Positions 32,150 through 41,179 of a stretch of 46,856 nucleotides of DNA are shown here, piece after piece (positions within the stretch are counted from its first letter, which is position 1; the number at the start of each line of letters is the position of its first letter). The notes beneath the pieces were generated by a model. It did not search any database. It was not told the DNA's origin and was given only the letters and a program-made list of their open reading frames with translations. The stretch spans positions 1 to 46,856 of the forward strand of contig JAIESC010000151.1 in assembly GCA_019746355.1 (NCBI GenBank). The letters are read 5' to 3'. Origin of the DNA: Xanthobacteraceae bacterium (GTDB taxonomy: Bacteria > Pseudomonadota > Alphaproteobacteria > Rhizobiales > Xanthobacteraceae). The translations under genes and the position numbers were made by a program.

Positions 32150-33787
32150 ATGGACATGTCCACCGATCCGCTCCTTTCGGTCAAAGACCTGTCCATCGCC
32201 TTCCGCCAGGGCGAGCGGGAGACGCTTGCGGTCGACCGCATCTCGTTCAACATCAAGAAGGGCGAGACGCTGGCGATCGTCGGCGAGTCCGGCTCGGGCA
32301 AGTCCGCGACCGCGCTGTCGATCATGAAGCTTTTGCCTTATCCCGCGGCTAGCCATCCGTCCGGTCGCATCTTCTTCAAGGGCCGCGATCTTCTCGGCCT
32401 GAGCGAGCGGGAAATCCGCGAGGTGCGCGGCGACGACATCACCATCATCTTCCAGGAGCCGATGACGTCGCTCAATCCGCTGCACACCATCGAGCGGCAG
32501 ATCGGCGAAATCCTCCTGCTCCATCGCGGGTTGACCGGGCTTGCGGCGCGCACCCGCACCATCGAGCTCTTGATGCAGGTCGGCATTCCCAACCCGGCGC
32601 AACGGCTGAAGAGCTATCCGCACCAGCTCTCCGGTGGACAGCGCCAGCGCGTGATGATCGCGATGGCGCTCGCCAACGAGCCAGACCTCTTGATCGCCGA
32701 CGAGCCGACCACCGCGCTCGACGTCACCGTGCAGGCGCAGATCCTCAAGCTCCTGAAGGAGCTGCAGGGCCGGCTCGGCATGGCCATGCTGTTCATCACC
32801 CACGATCTCAACATCGTGCGCAAGATCGCCGACCGGGTCTGCGTGATGAAGGACGGCAAGATCGTCGAGGAAAACAACGTCACCGACATCTTCAAGTCGC
32901 CGCAGCATGCCTACACCAAGGCGCTGCTCGCCGCCGAGCCGCGGATGCAGGCGGCACCGATGAATCCCTCCGCCGACGTGATCCTCAAGACCGACGACCT
33001 GAAGGTCTGGTTCCCGATCAAGCGCGGCGTGATGCGCAAGGTCGTGGGGCACATCAAGGCGGTCGACGGCGTCAACGTCGAGGTGCGCAAGGGCGAGACG
33101 CTGGGCGTGGTCGGCGAATCCGGTTCCGGCAAGACCACGCTCGGGCTTGCGCTGCTGCGGCTGATCTCGTCCGACGGCCCGATCGTGTTCATGGGCAACG
33201 AGCTGCAGGGCCTGCGCTTCAAGGAGATGCGGCCGCATCGCCGCAACATGCAGATCGTGTTCCAGGACCCCTACGGCTCGCTGTCGCCGCGCATGTCGGT
33301 GTCCGACATCATCCAGGAGGGCATGTGGATTCACATGCCGCACATTCCAAAGCACGAGTGCGAGAAGTACGTGATCAAGGCGCTGGAGGATGTCGGGCTC
33401 AATCCCGAGACACGGCACCGCTATCCGCATGAGTTCTCCGGCGGCCAGCGCCAGCGCATTGCGGTGGCGCGCGCGATCGTGCTCGAGCCGACGTTTGTGG
33501 TGCTCGACGAGCCGACCAGTGCGCTCGACATGCTGATCCAGGCGCAGATGGTCGATCTGCTTTGCGCGCTGCAGAAGCGCCACGACCTGACCTACATGTT
33601 CATCTCCCACGATCTGCGTGTGGTCGCGGCCATGTCGAGCCGGCTGATGGTGATGAAGGAGGGCAAGGTCGTGGAGGCCGGTCCCGCGCCCGAGCTGTTC
33701 AAGTCGCCGAAGAGCGCCTACACCCGCGCGCTGTTCGCGGCCGCCTTCAATCTCGAGACCGCGTCCGAAGGCGTCGTCGCGCAATAG
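32150..33787 (+). CDS. yejF: Peptide ABC transporter ATPase YejF (two nucleotide-binding domains)
   Basis: The 545-residue protein fuses two oligopeptide-type ATPase domains. The first has Walker [10 protein letters not shown], signature LSGGQRQR and Walker [13 protein letters not shown]. The second has Walker [10 protein letters not shown], signature FSGGQRQR and Walker [14 protein letters not shown]-loop histidines are present in FITHDL and FISHDL, so both sites look competent. Both domains carry the peptide-transporter extension ([15 protein letters not shown] and [15 protein letters not shown]). It powers import through YejB and YejE of peptides bound by the two upstream receptors. An alternative ATG lies at 32156. 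The NUDIX gene starts 8 nt after the stop. Confidence 0.96.
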   Translation: MDMSTDPLLSVKDLSIAFRQGERETLAVDRISFNIKKGETLAIVGESGSGKSATALSIMKLLPYPAASHPSGRIFFKGRDLLGLSEREIREVRGDDITIIFQEPMTSLNPLHTIERQIGEILLLHRGLTGLAARTRTIELLMQVGIPNPAQRLKSYPHQLSGGQRQRVMIAMALANEPDLLIADEPTTALDVTVQAQILKLLKELQGRLGMAMLFITHDLNIVRKIADRVCVMKDGKIVEENNVTDIFKSPQHAYTKALLAAEPRMQAAPMNPSADVILKTDDLKVWFPIKRGVMRKVVGHIKAVDGVNVEVRKGETLGVVGESGSGKTTLGLALLRLISSDGPIVFMGNELQGLRFKEMRPHRRNMQIVFQDPYGSLSPRMSVSDIIQEGMWIHMPHIPKHECEKYVIKALEDVGLNPETRHRYPHEFSGGQRQRIAVARAIVLEPTFVVLDEPTSALDMLIQAQMVDLLCALQKRHDLTYMFISHDLRVVAAMSSRLMVMKEGKVVEAGPAPELFKSPKSAYTRALFAAAFNLETASEGVVAQ

Positions 33788-33794
33788 GCCGCCG

Positions 33795-34409
33795 ATGACC
33801 GATCCGGGGCTCTTCGATTCCGCGGCCGATGCAACGCTTAACGGTCCCGAGGATCGCGGTGGCGGCAAATACCGGTATGAGCGCTATCGCGTGACGGCGG
33901 GCGGCCAGACCGTCGAGCGCGACGTGGTGCGCGTCGGCCCGGTGGTGGTCGTGATCCCGGTCGATCTCAACCGCGGCGAGGTGGTGATGCTGCGCCAGTT
34001 CCGGCTCGGCGCGCATCTCGCCATCGGCCGCGGCGAGCAGGTCGAATTGCCGGCGGGACACGTCGAGGCCGGCGAGGCGGCGATCGAGGCCGCGCGGCGC
34101 GAATGTCTCGAGGAAATTGGCGTTGCGCCGGACGTGCTCGTGCCGTTGTTCGGCATGCTGCCGTCGCCCGGCATGTCCGACGAGCATCAGGCGTTCTTTC
34201 TCGGCGTGGTCGACGCGGCGAAAGCCGCCGATCGGGCCGGCGCGGCGCACGAGCACGAGGACACGCGGCCGTTCCGCGTGCCGATCAGCCGGGCTATCGA
34301 TGCTCTGGCGGAAGGCGGGATGCAATACGGCGCGACCGTCCTTGGCCTGCAATGGCTCGCGCTCAATCGGTCACGGCTCGCCGAGATTGCGCGCGGCGGT
34401 GGGCGATGA
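33795..34409 (+). CDS. NUDIX hydrolase (ADP-ribose pyrophosphatase-like)
   Basis: The 204-residue protein has a complete NUDIX box, GHVEAGEAAIEAARRECLEEIGV, matching G-x5-E-x7-R-E-U-x-E-E-x-G-U. It is preceded by the beta-strand region VVMLRQFRLGAHL and ELPAG. The arrangement QFR...ELPAG(H)xExGE resembles ADP-ribose/ADP-sugar pyrophosphatases (NudF type), which cleave nucleoside diphosphate sugars into AMP and sugar phosphate. The substrate is an inference. It starts 8 nt after yejF and overlaps the next gene by four bases (ATGA), so it probably belongs to the same transcript although it has no obvious transport role. Confidence 0.92.
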   Translation: MTDPGLFDSAADATLNGPEDRGGGKYRYERYRVTAGGQTVERDVVRVGPVVVVIPVDLNRGEVVMLRQFRLGAHLAIGRGEQVELPAGHVEAGEAAIEAARRECLEEIGVAPDVLVPLFGMLPSPGMSDEHQAFFLGVVDAAKAADRAGAAHEHEDTRPFRVPISRAIDALAEGGMQYGATVLGLQWLALNRSRLAEIARGGGR

Positions 34410-35353
34410 GCGCCATTCTCGTCGCGGTCGACGGGCCGCAGGCCGGTGACTGGCTTGAAGCGCTCAAGGCCAATGCCAAAGGCCGCGAGGTGCGAACTTG
34501 GCCCACGGCGGCGGAAAATCTGCGCGGTATTGCCTTCGCATGCGTCTGGCTGCCGCCGCGCGGCTTGTTGGCGCGGCTTCCCGATCTCAAGGCGATCATC
34601 AATCTCGGCGCGGGCGTCGACCATCTCCTCGCCGACCCGGCCTTGCCCGCTGTGCCGGTGGCGCGCGTGGCGCATGCGGACCTCACCATGCGAGTGACCG
34701 AGTACGTCGTGCTGCAAGTGCTGATGCACCATCGGCGGCAGCGGTTCTACGATGCGCAGCAGCGCGAGCGGATGTGGCGCGTCCACGACCAGCCGGCGGC
34801 GAGCGAGGTGGCGGTCGGGGTCATGGGTCTCGGCGTGATCGGCAGCAATGCGGCCGCGGCGCTGGCGCGCCTCGGCTTCAAGGTCGCGGGCTGGACCCGG
34901 TCGCCGAAGACGCTGTCCGGCATCGAGACATTCCACGCGCCGGCAGGGCTCGACGCTTTTCTGGCGCGAACCGAAATTCTGGTCTGCCTGCTGCCGCGCA
35001 CGCGCGAGACCGAAGCGCTGCTCAATCTCGCGTTGCTTCGGAAGCTGAAACGTGACGGCGCGGCGGGCGGAGCATATCTCGTCAACGCGGGCCGCGGACA
35101 ATCACAAATCGATGCCGACATTGTGAGTGCGCTCGATGAAGGAACGCTGGCGGGCGCGACCCTCGATGTGTTTCAACACGAGCCGCTGGCAGACGACAGC
35201 CCGCTCTGGGGCCATCCGAAGGTCACGATCACCCCGCACAACGCAGGCGATATCTCGCCGCGCGTTTTCGCTCCGCAGGTGATCGCGCAGATCGAACGCT
35301 TCGAGCGCGGGCTGCCGCTCGACAATCTGGTGGACCGCGTTCGCGGATACTGA
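34406..35353 (+). CDS. D-2-hydroxyacid dehydrogenase, GhrA-like (glyoxylate/hydroxypyruvate reductase)
   Basis: The 315-residue protein is a D-isomer-specific 2-hydroxyacid dehydrogenase. The NAD(P)-binding motif is VGVMGLGVIGSNAAAALARLGF; substrate and catalytic segments are INLGAGVDHLL, VNAGRGQSQID (Arg region), TLDVFQHEPL (Glu) and ITPHNAGDI (catalytic His). The compact N-terminal domain and the sequence AGWTRSPKTLSGIETFHA resemble GhrA, which reduces glyoxylate and hydroxypyruvate with NADPH. Its ATG overlaps the NUDIX stop (ATGA at 34406-34409), indicating translational coupling. The next gene begins 12 nt downstream. Confidence 0.92.
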   Translation: MSAILVAVDGPQAGDWLEALKANAKGREVRTWPTAAENLRGIAFACVWLPPRGLLARLPDLKAIINLGAGVDHLLADPALPAVPVARVAHADLTMRVTEYVVLQVLMHHRRQRFYDAQQRERMWRVHDQPAASEVAVGVMGLGVIGSNAAAALARLGFKVAGWTRSPKTLSGIETFHAPAGLDAFLARTEILVCLLPRTRETEALLNLALLRKLKRDGAAGGAYLVNAGRGQSQIDADIVSALDEGTLAGATLDVFQHEPLADDSPLWGHPKVTITPHNAGDISPRVFAPQVIAQIERFERGLPLDNLVDRVRGY

Positions 35354-35365
35354 AAGGCCGTTTCG

Positions 35366-36040
35366 ATGATCGCTCGCCTGCTTGTTGTTGCGCTGCTGCT
35401 TGCCGGGCTGCCGGCCGCTTTGGCGCAGCAGATCGGCGGGGCCCAGTTCCCGATCAAAGGCAGCGACGGCACCGCAGTCGCCAACTACGCATTATCGGCC
35501 GAGCAGATGGCGCAGGTCGAGCGGCTTCCGGGCCTCGTGAACGCGACGGTCGCGAACGGCAATGTCACGATCTATCAGTTCTACGACCTCAACTGTCCCT
35601 ATTGCCGGCAGGCTGCCGCCGATATCGACAAGCTGGTCGCGGCCGATCCCGCGCTGCGCCTCGTGTTAGTGCCCTATCCGGTGCTGTCGGTGCAGTCGAT
35701 CGAGGCGTCGCGGGTCGAGCTCGCCGTGCGCGAGCTCGCACCGAAGCGCTTCTTCGAATTTCACCACAAGGTCTATGCCGGCCGCGGCGTCATCGACGGA
35801 GCGCGGGCGATCGGCGTGACGGAGGCCATGGGGCTCGATCGCAAGAAGATCATCGAGATTGCCAACAGGCCCGGCATCACCGACATCATGAGGACGCACG
35901 CGCGCGTCGGCGGAGAGTTGAAGCTTGTGGCCACGCCGGCCTATGTGATCCAGGGCGTTGCAATCGTCGGCCATCCGGGCCTCGAATCGCTGCGCAAGGT
36001 CGTCGCTTCGGTCCGAAGCTGCAAGAAGGTCGCCTGCTAG
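35366..36040 (+). CDS. Periplasmic DsbA-family thiol oxidoreductase
   Basis: The 224-residue protein has a Sec signal (MIARLLVVALLLAGLPAALAQ) and a thioredoxin-like domain with active site CPYC (Cys77, Cys80) in YQFYDLNCPYCRQAAADIDKLV. The cis-proline segment is VATPAYVIQGVAIVG. The long helical insertion between them fits the DsbA/DsbG group used in disulfide formation or isomerisation. CPYC rather than CPHC is common in the DsbC/DsbG-like and Com1-like variants. It is the last gene of a tight plus-strand run that starts with the yej genes and ends 13 nt from the convergent NlpC/P60 gene. Confidence 0.9.
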   Translation: MIARLLVVALLLAGLPAALAQQIGGAQFPIKGSDGTAVANYALSAEQMAQVERLPGLVNATVANGNVTIYQFYDLNCPYCRQAAADIDKLVAADPALRLVLVPYPVLSVQSIEASRVELAVRELAPKRFFEFHHKVYAGRGVIDGARAIGVTEAMGLDRKKIIEIANRPGITDIMRTHARVGGELKLVATPAYVIQGVAIVGHPGLESLRKVVASVRSCKKVAC

Positions 36041-36053
36041 GCGTTGGCGGCGC

Positions 36054-36899
36054 TCACGGCTTCAGCCGCCGCACGCTGGTGACGGGAGTGCCGCCGGCGG
36101 CAATGCGCGCCACCGCTTCGCCGACCGGCTCGATCGTCACGCTCATATGGAACGCATTGGCGTGAATCATGCTGTTGCGGCCGCGCGCGATGGCGACATG
36201 GCCTTTCCAGAAGATGAGGTCGCCGCTTTGCAGGCCGGCGAGGCTCACGGCCTTGCCGAGCGCCTTCTCCTGCATGTCGCTGTCGCGCGGGCAGGGGATG
36301 CCGCAGGCGGTGAGCGCAACCTGCACCAGACCCGAGCAGTCGATGCCGAGGCTCGATTTTCCGCCCCAGAGATAGGGTGTGCCGACGAAGCGCTCGGCCA
36401 CCGTGACGAAATCGGCTTCCTTTGCATCGAGCGCCGCAAGATGCGTGTTCGGCACGTAGCCGCCTGATGCCAGAACCGCAAAGCTGTCCTGCTCGCGAGC
36501 GACCGAAACCTGCGCGCCGAGCGGCAACGCGTCCTGCGGCGGCAGCTTGATCGATGGGCCGGGGAACACGAAGGTCCGCAGCGCCATGACCTTGTGGGTC
36601 GGCGACGCACCGGGCGCGAGCAGCGCTGCTGCCGGAATCCAACCGACATAGCCATCGCCGGCAAGCTGGCCCCAGGCCCAACCTTCCTCGTCGGTCTCGT
36701 AGATCGTAACACGCTCGCCGCGCAGCGCCTCGGTGACTTGCGTCGCGTCGTGCGACGGCTTATCGCGCACCGGCGCGAGGCCGGCGATCACCTCCTGGGC
36801 CGTGCCGTCGACGAAGCGAGCGGCCTCGACTTTTCCTCGCAGATGCGCGGCCGCGAGGTCGCGGCGGGCGGGGGTGACGCGGGGATCGAAGGTCGCCAC
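36054..36899 (-). CDS. NlpC/P60 (C40) cysteine peptidase with SH3-type domain
   Basis: Starting from GTG 36899, the 281-residue protein has an N-terminal bacterial SH3-like region (about residues 40-165, with DEEGWAWGQLAGDGYVGWIP) and a C-terminal NlpC/P60 domain. The catalytic cysteine is Cys188 in YLWGGKSSLGIDCSGLVQ and the histidine is in GHVAIARGRNSMIHAN. Such enzymes cut the D-Glu-to-diamino-acid bond in peptidoglycan stem peptides. No signal peptide is seen, so it probably acts on imported muropeptides in the cytoplasm. The GTG lies two nt after the upstream stop, giving a coupled operon with the MetE-like and aminopeptidase genes. Confidence 0.9.
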   Translation of the reverse strand: MATFDPRVTPARRDLAAAHLRGKVEAARFVDGTAQEVIAGLAPVRDKPSHDATQVTEALRGERVTIYETDEEGWAWGQLAGDGYVGWIPAAALLAPGASPTHKVMALRTFVFPGPSIKLPPQDALPLGAQVSVAREQDSFAVLASGGYVPNTHLAALDAKEADFVTVAERFVGTPYLWGGKSSLGIDCSGLVQVALTACGIPCPRDSDMQEKALGKAVSLAGLQSGDLIFWKGHVAIARGRNSMIHANAFHMSVTIEPVGEAVARIAAGGTPVTSVRRLKP

Positions 36900-36901
36900 G
36901 G

Positions 36902-38080
36902 TCAGCCTTTCAACGGCACCATGGAAAGCTGCGGGTCGGCGGCCGGAATATAGGCCTCGGGCAGCCCGAGCTCCTTGCGGACGATGTTGGCGCCGCGCAC
37001 CAGCGCGATCATCTTGTAGGTCGCGTGCATGCGGCTCATGGATTGCCGGCCGAAACCGCAGTCGCTGGTCAGGATCAGCCGCTCCGGCTCGATGTGCTTG
37101 AGCGCGCGGCGGATGAACTCGGCAATGTCCTCGGGCCGCTCGACCTGCAAGGTGCGGTGGCTGATGACACCGAGCGCGATCTTCTTGTCTTTGGAAATCA
37201 TCGAGCCGAAATGCTCGAGGTCCATTCCGTTGTTGAACGCGCCTTCGACGGTGAGGACGTCGATGTCGAGCTGGTCGAAATAGGGAAGGGCTGCCTTGTA
37301 GGACTGGTTGCGGCTCGCGACGCGCTGCGCCGCGGGGCTGCCCCAGCAGGTGTGGCACCACACCTCGCATTTGCCGCGCAGGCCCTTGGTCTCGGCGTTG
37401 AACGCCTCGACCCACTTTTCCGGTTTGATCTTCTGGTTCGGGTCGGCAATCACCTGATGGATCGCGGGCTCCTCGATCTGGATGAGCGGCGCGCCGGCGT
37501 CGGCGAGCGCGTGATATTCGCGGTTGAGCGCGACGGAGAGGTCCATCAACAGCTTGAGCCGGTCCTTGTAGTATTCGTCGGTCAGCATCAGCGCGAGAAT
37601 TTGCGCCGAGATCGAGCCGATCTTTACCGGCTTGTCGGTCATCGGCGCGATCGCCTTGTAGGCACGATCGAGCTGCAGCGCGGTCTCGCCGATCTTGCCG
37701 GTGACCGGCGGCGTCATGCGGGTCTCGATCACCTCCCACATCAGGTCGCCGGGGCCTTTGTCGGCCATGAAACCCGCCGGCGGCACCTCGACGCGCGGCG
37801 CGCCGATGCCCTCGATCCGCTCGGTGGCGTAGCTCACCCAGCTTCGGCCGGCGACGTCGTCGTCGAGCCGCGTGTCGCCATCGACGAAGATGTCGATGCC
37901 GGCGCGGTGCTGCGCCGCCACGTGGCAGGCGAGGCAATCGAAATGCTGCTCGCGATAGGCCAGTTGCGAGAAGCCTTGCGACAGCGGCAGGCCGCGGAGG
38001 TTTGCCGTGTACCAGCTCGGCCGCGGCAGCGCGCCGGTCGTGGTGGTTTGCAGAGCTTTGTCCTTGGTGACCGTGAACAC
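36902..38080 (-). CDS. Cobalamin-independent methionine synthase-like protein (MetE C-terminal domain only)
   Basis: The 392-residue protein corresponds to the catalytic C-terminal barrel of MetE, without the N-terminal half of full-length MetE (~750 residues). The zinc-binding residues are all identifiable: His and Cys in VWCHTCWGS, Glu in LTVEGAFNN and Cys in TSDCGFG. The opening TTTTGALPRPSWY matches the start of the MetE barrel. Core-MetE proteins of this kind transfer methyl groups to homocysteine or related thiols, some using corrinoid proteins or other donors; the donor here is unknown. The start is GTG 38080, with GGGAG 8 nt upstream, three nt after the aminopeptidase stop. It may have been inserted between two peptide-recycling genes. 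Confidence 0.88.
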   Translation of the reverse strand: MFTVTKDKALQTTTTGALPRPSWYTANLRGLPLSQGFSQLAYREQHFDCLACHVAAQHRAGIDIFVDGDTRLDDDVAGRSWVSYATERIEGIGAPRVEVPPAGFMADKGPGDLMWEVIETRMTPPVTGKIGETALQLDRAYKAIAPMTDKPVKIGSISAQILALMLTDEYYKDRLKLLMDLSVALNREYHALADAGAPLIQIEEPAIHQVIADPNQKIKPEKWVEAFNAETKGLRGKCEVWCHTCWGSPAAQRVASRNQSYKAALPYFDQLDIDVLTVEGAFNNGMDLEHFGSMISKDKKIALGVISHRTLQVERPEDIAEFIRRALKHIEPERLILTSDCGFGRQSMSRMHATYKMIALVRGANIVRKELGLPEAYIPAADPQLSMVPLKG

Positions 38081-38083
38081 GAG

Positions 38084-39466
38084 TTAGCTCCCGTAGCGCT
38101 GCTTCAGCAATGCATACATGGCGCGCGCCGCCTGGCATTCGCCGCCTTCCGGCCGTCCGGGCTTGGCCGACGGCGTCCAGGCGTAGATGTCGAAATGCAG
38201 CCAGCTTTTGGCAGCCGACACGAAGCGCTTGAGGAACAGCGCGCAGATGATCGATCCGGCCATGCCACCCGCGGCGACGTTGTTCACATCGGCCACTTTC
38301 GAATCGATATTCTGGTCGTAGCGCATCCACAGCGGCAGCCGCCACAGCGGGTCGTTTTCCGCGGCCGAGTGCCTGGCCACGTCGGCAGCAAGCGCTTCGT
38401 CGTCGGTGTAGTACGGCGGAAGCTCCGGCCCAAGCGCGACGCGCGCCGCGCCGGTGAGCGTTCCCATGTCGATCAGGAGATCGGGTGTCTCTTCATCCGC
38501 CAGCGCCAGCGCATCGGCAAGGATCAGCCGGCCCTCGGCGTCGGTGTTGCCGATCTCGACGGTATGGCCCTTGCGCGACGGATAGACATCGAGCGGCCGG
38601 AAGGCGCCGCCTGCGACCGAATTCTCCACCGCGGGAATCAGCACGCGCAGCGCGATCGGAAGTCCTGCCCCCATGATCATGTGGGCGAGCGCGAGCACGG
38701 TCGCCGCGCCGCCCATGTCCTTCTTCATGATCAGCATGGCGCTTTCGGGCTTAAGATCGAGACCGCCGGTGTCGAAGCAGACGCCCTTGCCGACCAGGGT
38801 GACCTTGGGATTGCCGGCCTTGCCCCAGTTCAGTTCGATCAGCCGCGGTGCGCGCCGTGGGTCGGCGGCGCGGCCGACGGCATGGATCAGTGGAAAGTTC
38901 TGCTTGAGCAGATCGTCGCCGATGATCGCGCGGAATTTCGCGCCATGCTGTTTGGCCAGCGCCTTCGCGGCGGCTTCGAGATCGGCCGGCCCCATGTCGT
39001 TGGCCGGCGTATTGATAAGGTCGCGCGCGAGCAAGACGCCCTCGGCGATGCGCGAAAGCTCGAGGCCGTCGACGCCGTCGGGCAGCACCAGCTTGACTGC
39101 CTTGTCCTTGGCCTTGCGATACCGCGTGAAGCGGTACGAGCCGAGCGCGAAAGCCAGCGCGGCGAGCCGCGCATCGTGCGGATCGTTGGCGAAACGGTAG
39201 ACGCCCGCGGGCAGCACGCCGGGAAGAAGCCCGGGCAGGAAGGCATTCTTGTCGGATTTTTTGCTCTCGATGCCGAACAGCACGCCGCCCGTACCATTGC
39301 TCGACGGCAGGATGAGATGCCGGCCGGGCCGCGGCTCAAAGTCTGCCGCCTTGATGAAGGCGCGGGTGCCTTTGCTGAGCTTGGCTGTAACCTTGGCGAA
39401 ATCGGCTTGCGTCACAAACCAGATCGGCTGTGCCGCTTTGCTACGGGCAACAAACGCAGGATGCAT
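38084..39466 (-). CDS. M17 leucyl aminopeptidase family protein
   Basis: The 460-residue protein is a dizinc M17 aminopeptidase. Metal and catalytic segments are VTLVGKGVCFDTGGLDLKP (Lys, Asp), MKKDMGGAA (Asp) and the signature NTDAEGRLILADAL (Asp, Glu, Arg). It lacks a signal peptide and should be a cytoplasmic oligomer releasing N-terminal amino acids from peptides. Length is slightly below that of E. coli PepA, as in the PepA-like second family of alphaproteobacteria. It heads a tight three-gene run (aminopeptidase, MetE-like, NlpC/P60), and a periplasmic binding protein gene ends 17 nt upstream of it. This grouping fits degradation of imported peptides or cell-wall fragments. Confidence 0.94.
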   Translation of the reverse strand: MHPAFVARSKAAQPIWFVTQADFAKVTAKLSKGTRAFIKAADFEPRPGRHLILPSSNGTGGVLFGIESKKSDKNAFLPGLLPGVLPAGVYRFANDPHDARLAALAFALGSYRFTRYRKAKDKAVKLVLPDGVDGLELSRIAEGVLLARDLINTPANDMGPADLEAAAKALAKQHGAKFRAIIGDDLLKQNFPLIHAVGRAADPRRAPRLIELNWGKAGNPKVTLVGKGVCFDTGGLDLKPESAMLIMKKDMGGAATVLALAHMIMGAGLPIALRVLIPAVENSVAGGAFRPLDVYPSRKGHTVEIGNTDAEGRLILADALALADEETPDLLIDMGTLTGAARVALGPELPPYYTDDEALAADVARHSAAENDPLWRLPLWMRYDQNIDSKVADVNNVAAGGMAGSIICALFLKRFVSAAKSWLHFDIYAWTPSAKPGRPEGGECQAARAMYALLKQRYGS

Positions 39467-39483
39467 GCTTCTCTATCTGCTGT

Positions 39484-40299
39484 TCAGTAGGCTTCAATCT
39501 TGAATTGACGCGCCATCGGCTCGGACGATTTCGGGCCGAACCATGTGTCGAAAATCCTGACCGCGTCGCCCGACGCCTCGACGTCGAGCAGCGCCTTGTT
39601 GATCGCGTCCTTGAACCTCGGCTCTCCCTGTTTCAGGGCAAAGCCGACGTTGCGCGATTTGGTAAAGTCCGGGAGAAACAGATAATCATCGGGCTTGCCG
39701 CTCTGCTGCACGATGGTGCGCAGCACGCTTTCGTCGGTCGGGAAGGCGTCGACCTTGCCGTCCTTGAGCATATCGAAGGCGATGGCGTAGTCGCGAACAT
39801 AGATGATCTCGACGCTGGATACGGCCTCCTTCAGATTTCCGCCCGCGGTCGAGGTGCTGGCCGAGGCGGCTTTTTTGCCGGCAAGCTGCTTCACCGATGT
39901 GATGCCGCTTGCTTTCCGGACGATGACGGCATGCGGGGTGACGAAATAGATGTAGCTGAAGTCGATCTCCTTCAACCGCTCCGGCGTGCGCGTCATCGAC
40001 GTGGCGACGAAGTCGAGCTTGCCGTCCTTGAGCATCGGGATGCGCTCGGCGCTCGACACCGACACGGTTTCGACCGTGGCGCCGAGGCGCTTCGCCACCG
40101 CATGGACGATATCGAGGTCATAGCCGATGACGGTGTTTTCGCCGGGCTTCCTGAAGCTGAACGGCGGTGTTGTGTCGCTGACGCCGACGATCAGCTTGCC
40201 GCGCGCCCGGACGTCATCGAGGCGGTCGGCCGCGGCCGGCCAGACCGGCGTCAGGGCGATAAGCCATGCAGCGGCAGCGACCTTCGCCCAGATGTTCAT
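39484..40299 (-). CDS. Polar amino-acid-type periplasmic substrate-binding protein
   Basis: The 271-residue protein has a Sec signal (MNIWAKVAAAAWLIALTPVWPAAA) and the type 2 periplasmic binding fold of family 3 (SBP_bac_3): RLDDVRARGKLIVGVSDTTPPFSF, GYDLDIVHAVAKRLGA, DFVATSMTRTPERLKEIDFSYIYF and DAFPTDESVLRTIV. This layout is typical of glutamate/aspartate (GltI-like) receptors. ATG 40299 is chosen because GGGAG lies 8 nt upstream and the signal begins there. No permease or ATPase genes are adjacent. The M17 aminopeptidase starts 17 nt downstream on the same strand, suggesting coupled uptake and peptide metabolism. Confidence 0.9.
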   Translation of the reverse strand: MNIWAKVAAAAWLIALTPVWPAAADRLDDVRARGKLIVGVSDTTPPFSFRKPGENTVIGYDLDIVHAVAKRLGATVETVSVSSAERIPMLKDGKLDFVATSMTRTPERLKEIDFSYIYFVTPHAVIVRKASGITSVKQLAGKKAASASTSTAGGNLKEAVSSVEIIYVRDYAIAFDMLKDGKVDAFPTDESVLRTIVQQSGKPDDYLFLPDFTKSRNVGFALKQGEPRFKDAINKALLDVEASGDAVRIFDTWFGPKSSEPMARQFKIEAY

Positions 40300-40390
40300 G
40301 ATTTCTGCTCCCGGCCGCGGGTATCCCGGACGATACCAGCGGCAAAAGCATGTCACGGAGACAGGCAGCCAACAAGCTGCGGCGGCAGAC

Positions 40391-41179
40391 TCAGAACTTG
40401 AAGCTCACGTTTGCGGGGGGCGGCTTGGGTGCGGCTGCAGCGGGTGCGAGACCGACGTTCTGGGGTTGCGGCAGCCGGGCGTAGATGTCGAACAGCAACA
40501 GCCAGCGCTTCGTGTCCGGATCGGTCACCGGCTCGACGCCGTGAAACGAGTTGTCCGTCTTCAGAAACACGAACAGCGAGTTCGGCTTGAACGGCATGGT
40601 GTGCAGCCGGACAAACGGATCAAAGCCGTAGTGCGGCCCGCCCGGGCATTTGAAGTTGGGGTCTTTCGGCACGTAGATCGAGGTCCCGATATGCGCCTGC
40701 GACAGGTCTTTCGGCAGGTAGAACAGCATGGTGATCGCCTTGCGCGGCGAATCCGTGTGCGGACCGAGTGAGTACTTGGTGATGTCCTCGACCAGCAGCG
40801 CTTCGTTGTAATATTGCGGCTGAGGACCGTTCTTGAAGCGTTGCTGAAGATACGGTTGGAATTTCTGCAGCGCGAGGCCTGCGAAGCGGCCCGAGCAAAG
40901 CCAGGACGAGAACTCAACCCAGAAGTCGCGCTGCCGTTGCGGCAGTGTGGCGCGGTGCTTCTCGTCGCCCAGGTCGAGAACAAAACGCTCCTTGTATCCC
41001 TGAACCGGCCTGGCCTGTTCGATCGGGATCATGACCGAAGGATCGGGAATGTTTGACTGGAGGGTGTCGTAATATTCCTGCGGCAACACGTCCTCGATAA
41101 AGAAATGCGGATATGGGAATTCCAGGATGCGGGCATTCCCGAATTTGTAGACGAGAGCAAGCTCAGCGCTTGAATACAT
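40391..41179 (-). CDS. 2OG-Fe(II) dioxygenase family protein
   Basis: The 262-residue protein shows the non-heme iron dioxygenase core: His and Asp in LGPHTDSPRKAITMLFYLP, the distal His in NSFHGVEPV, and the 2-oxoglutarate-binding Arg probably in TKRWLLLFDIYA. These enzymes hydroxylate proteins, sugars or small molecules, consuming 2-oxoglutarate and O2. The closest style is the prolyl-4-hydroxylase-like group found near glycan and natural-product genes. ATG 41179 with GGGAG 9 nt upstream is the best start and overlaps the end of the FkbM methyltransferase gene by 17 nt, so the pair is translationally coupled. The C-terminal 25 residues are Pro/Ala-rich. The substrate is unknown. Confidence 0.87.
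   Translation of the reverse strand: MYSSAELALVYKFGNARILEFPYPHFFIEDVLPQEYYDTLQSNIPDPSVMIPIEQARPVQGYKERFVLDLGDEKHRATLPQRQRDFWVEFSSWLCSGRFAGLALQKFQPYLQQRFKNGPQPQYYNEALLVEDITKYSLGPHTDSPRKAITMLFYLPKDLSQAHIGTSIYVPKDPNFKCPGGPHYGFDPFVRLHTMPFKPNSLFVFLKTDNSFHGVEPVTDPDTKRWLLLFDIYARLPQPQNVGLAPAAAAPKPPPANVSFKF

Noticed and set aside
36054..38345. A 763-residue open frame on the minus strand
   Set aside because: Only the last 281 residues, from GTG 36899, have NlpC/P60 and SH3 features. The upstream part is an out-of-frame shadow of the MetE-like and aminopeptidase genes, with arginine-rich low-quality sequence.
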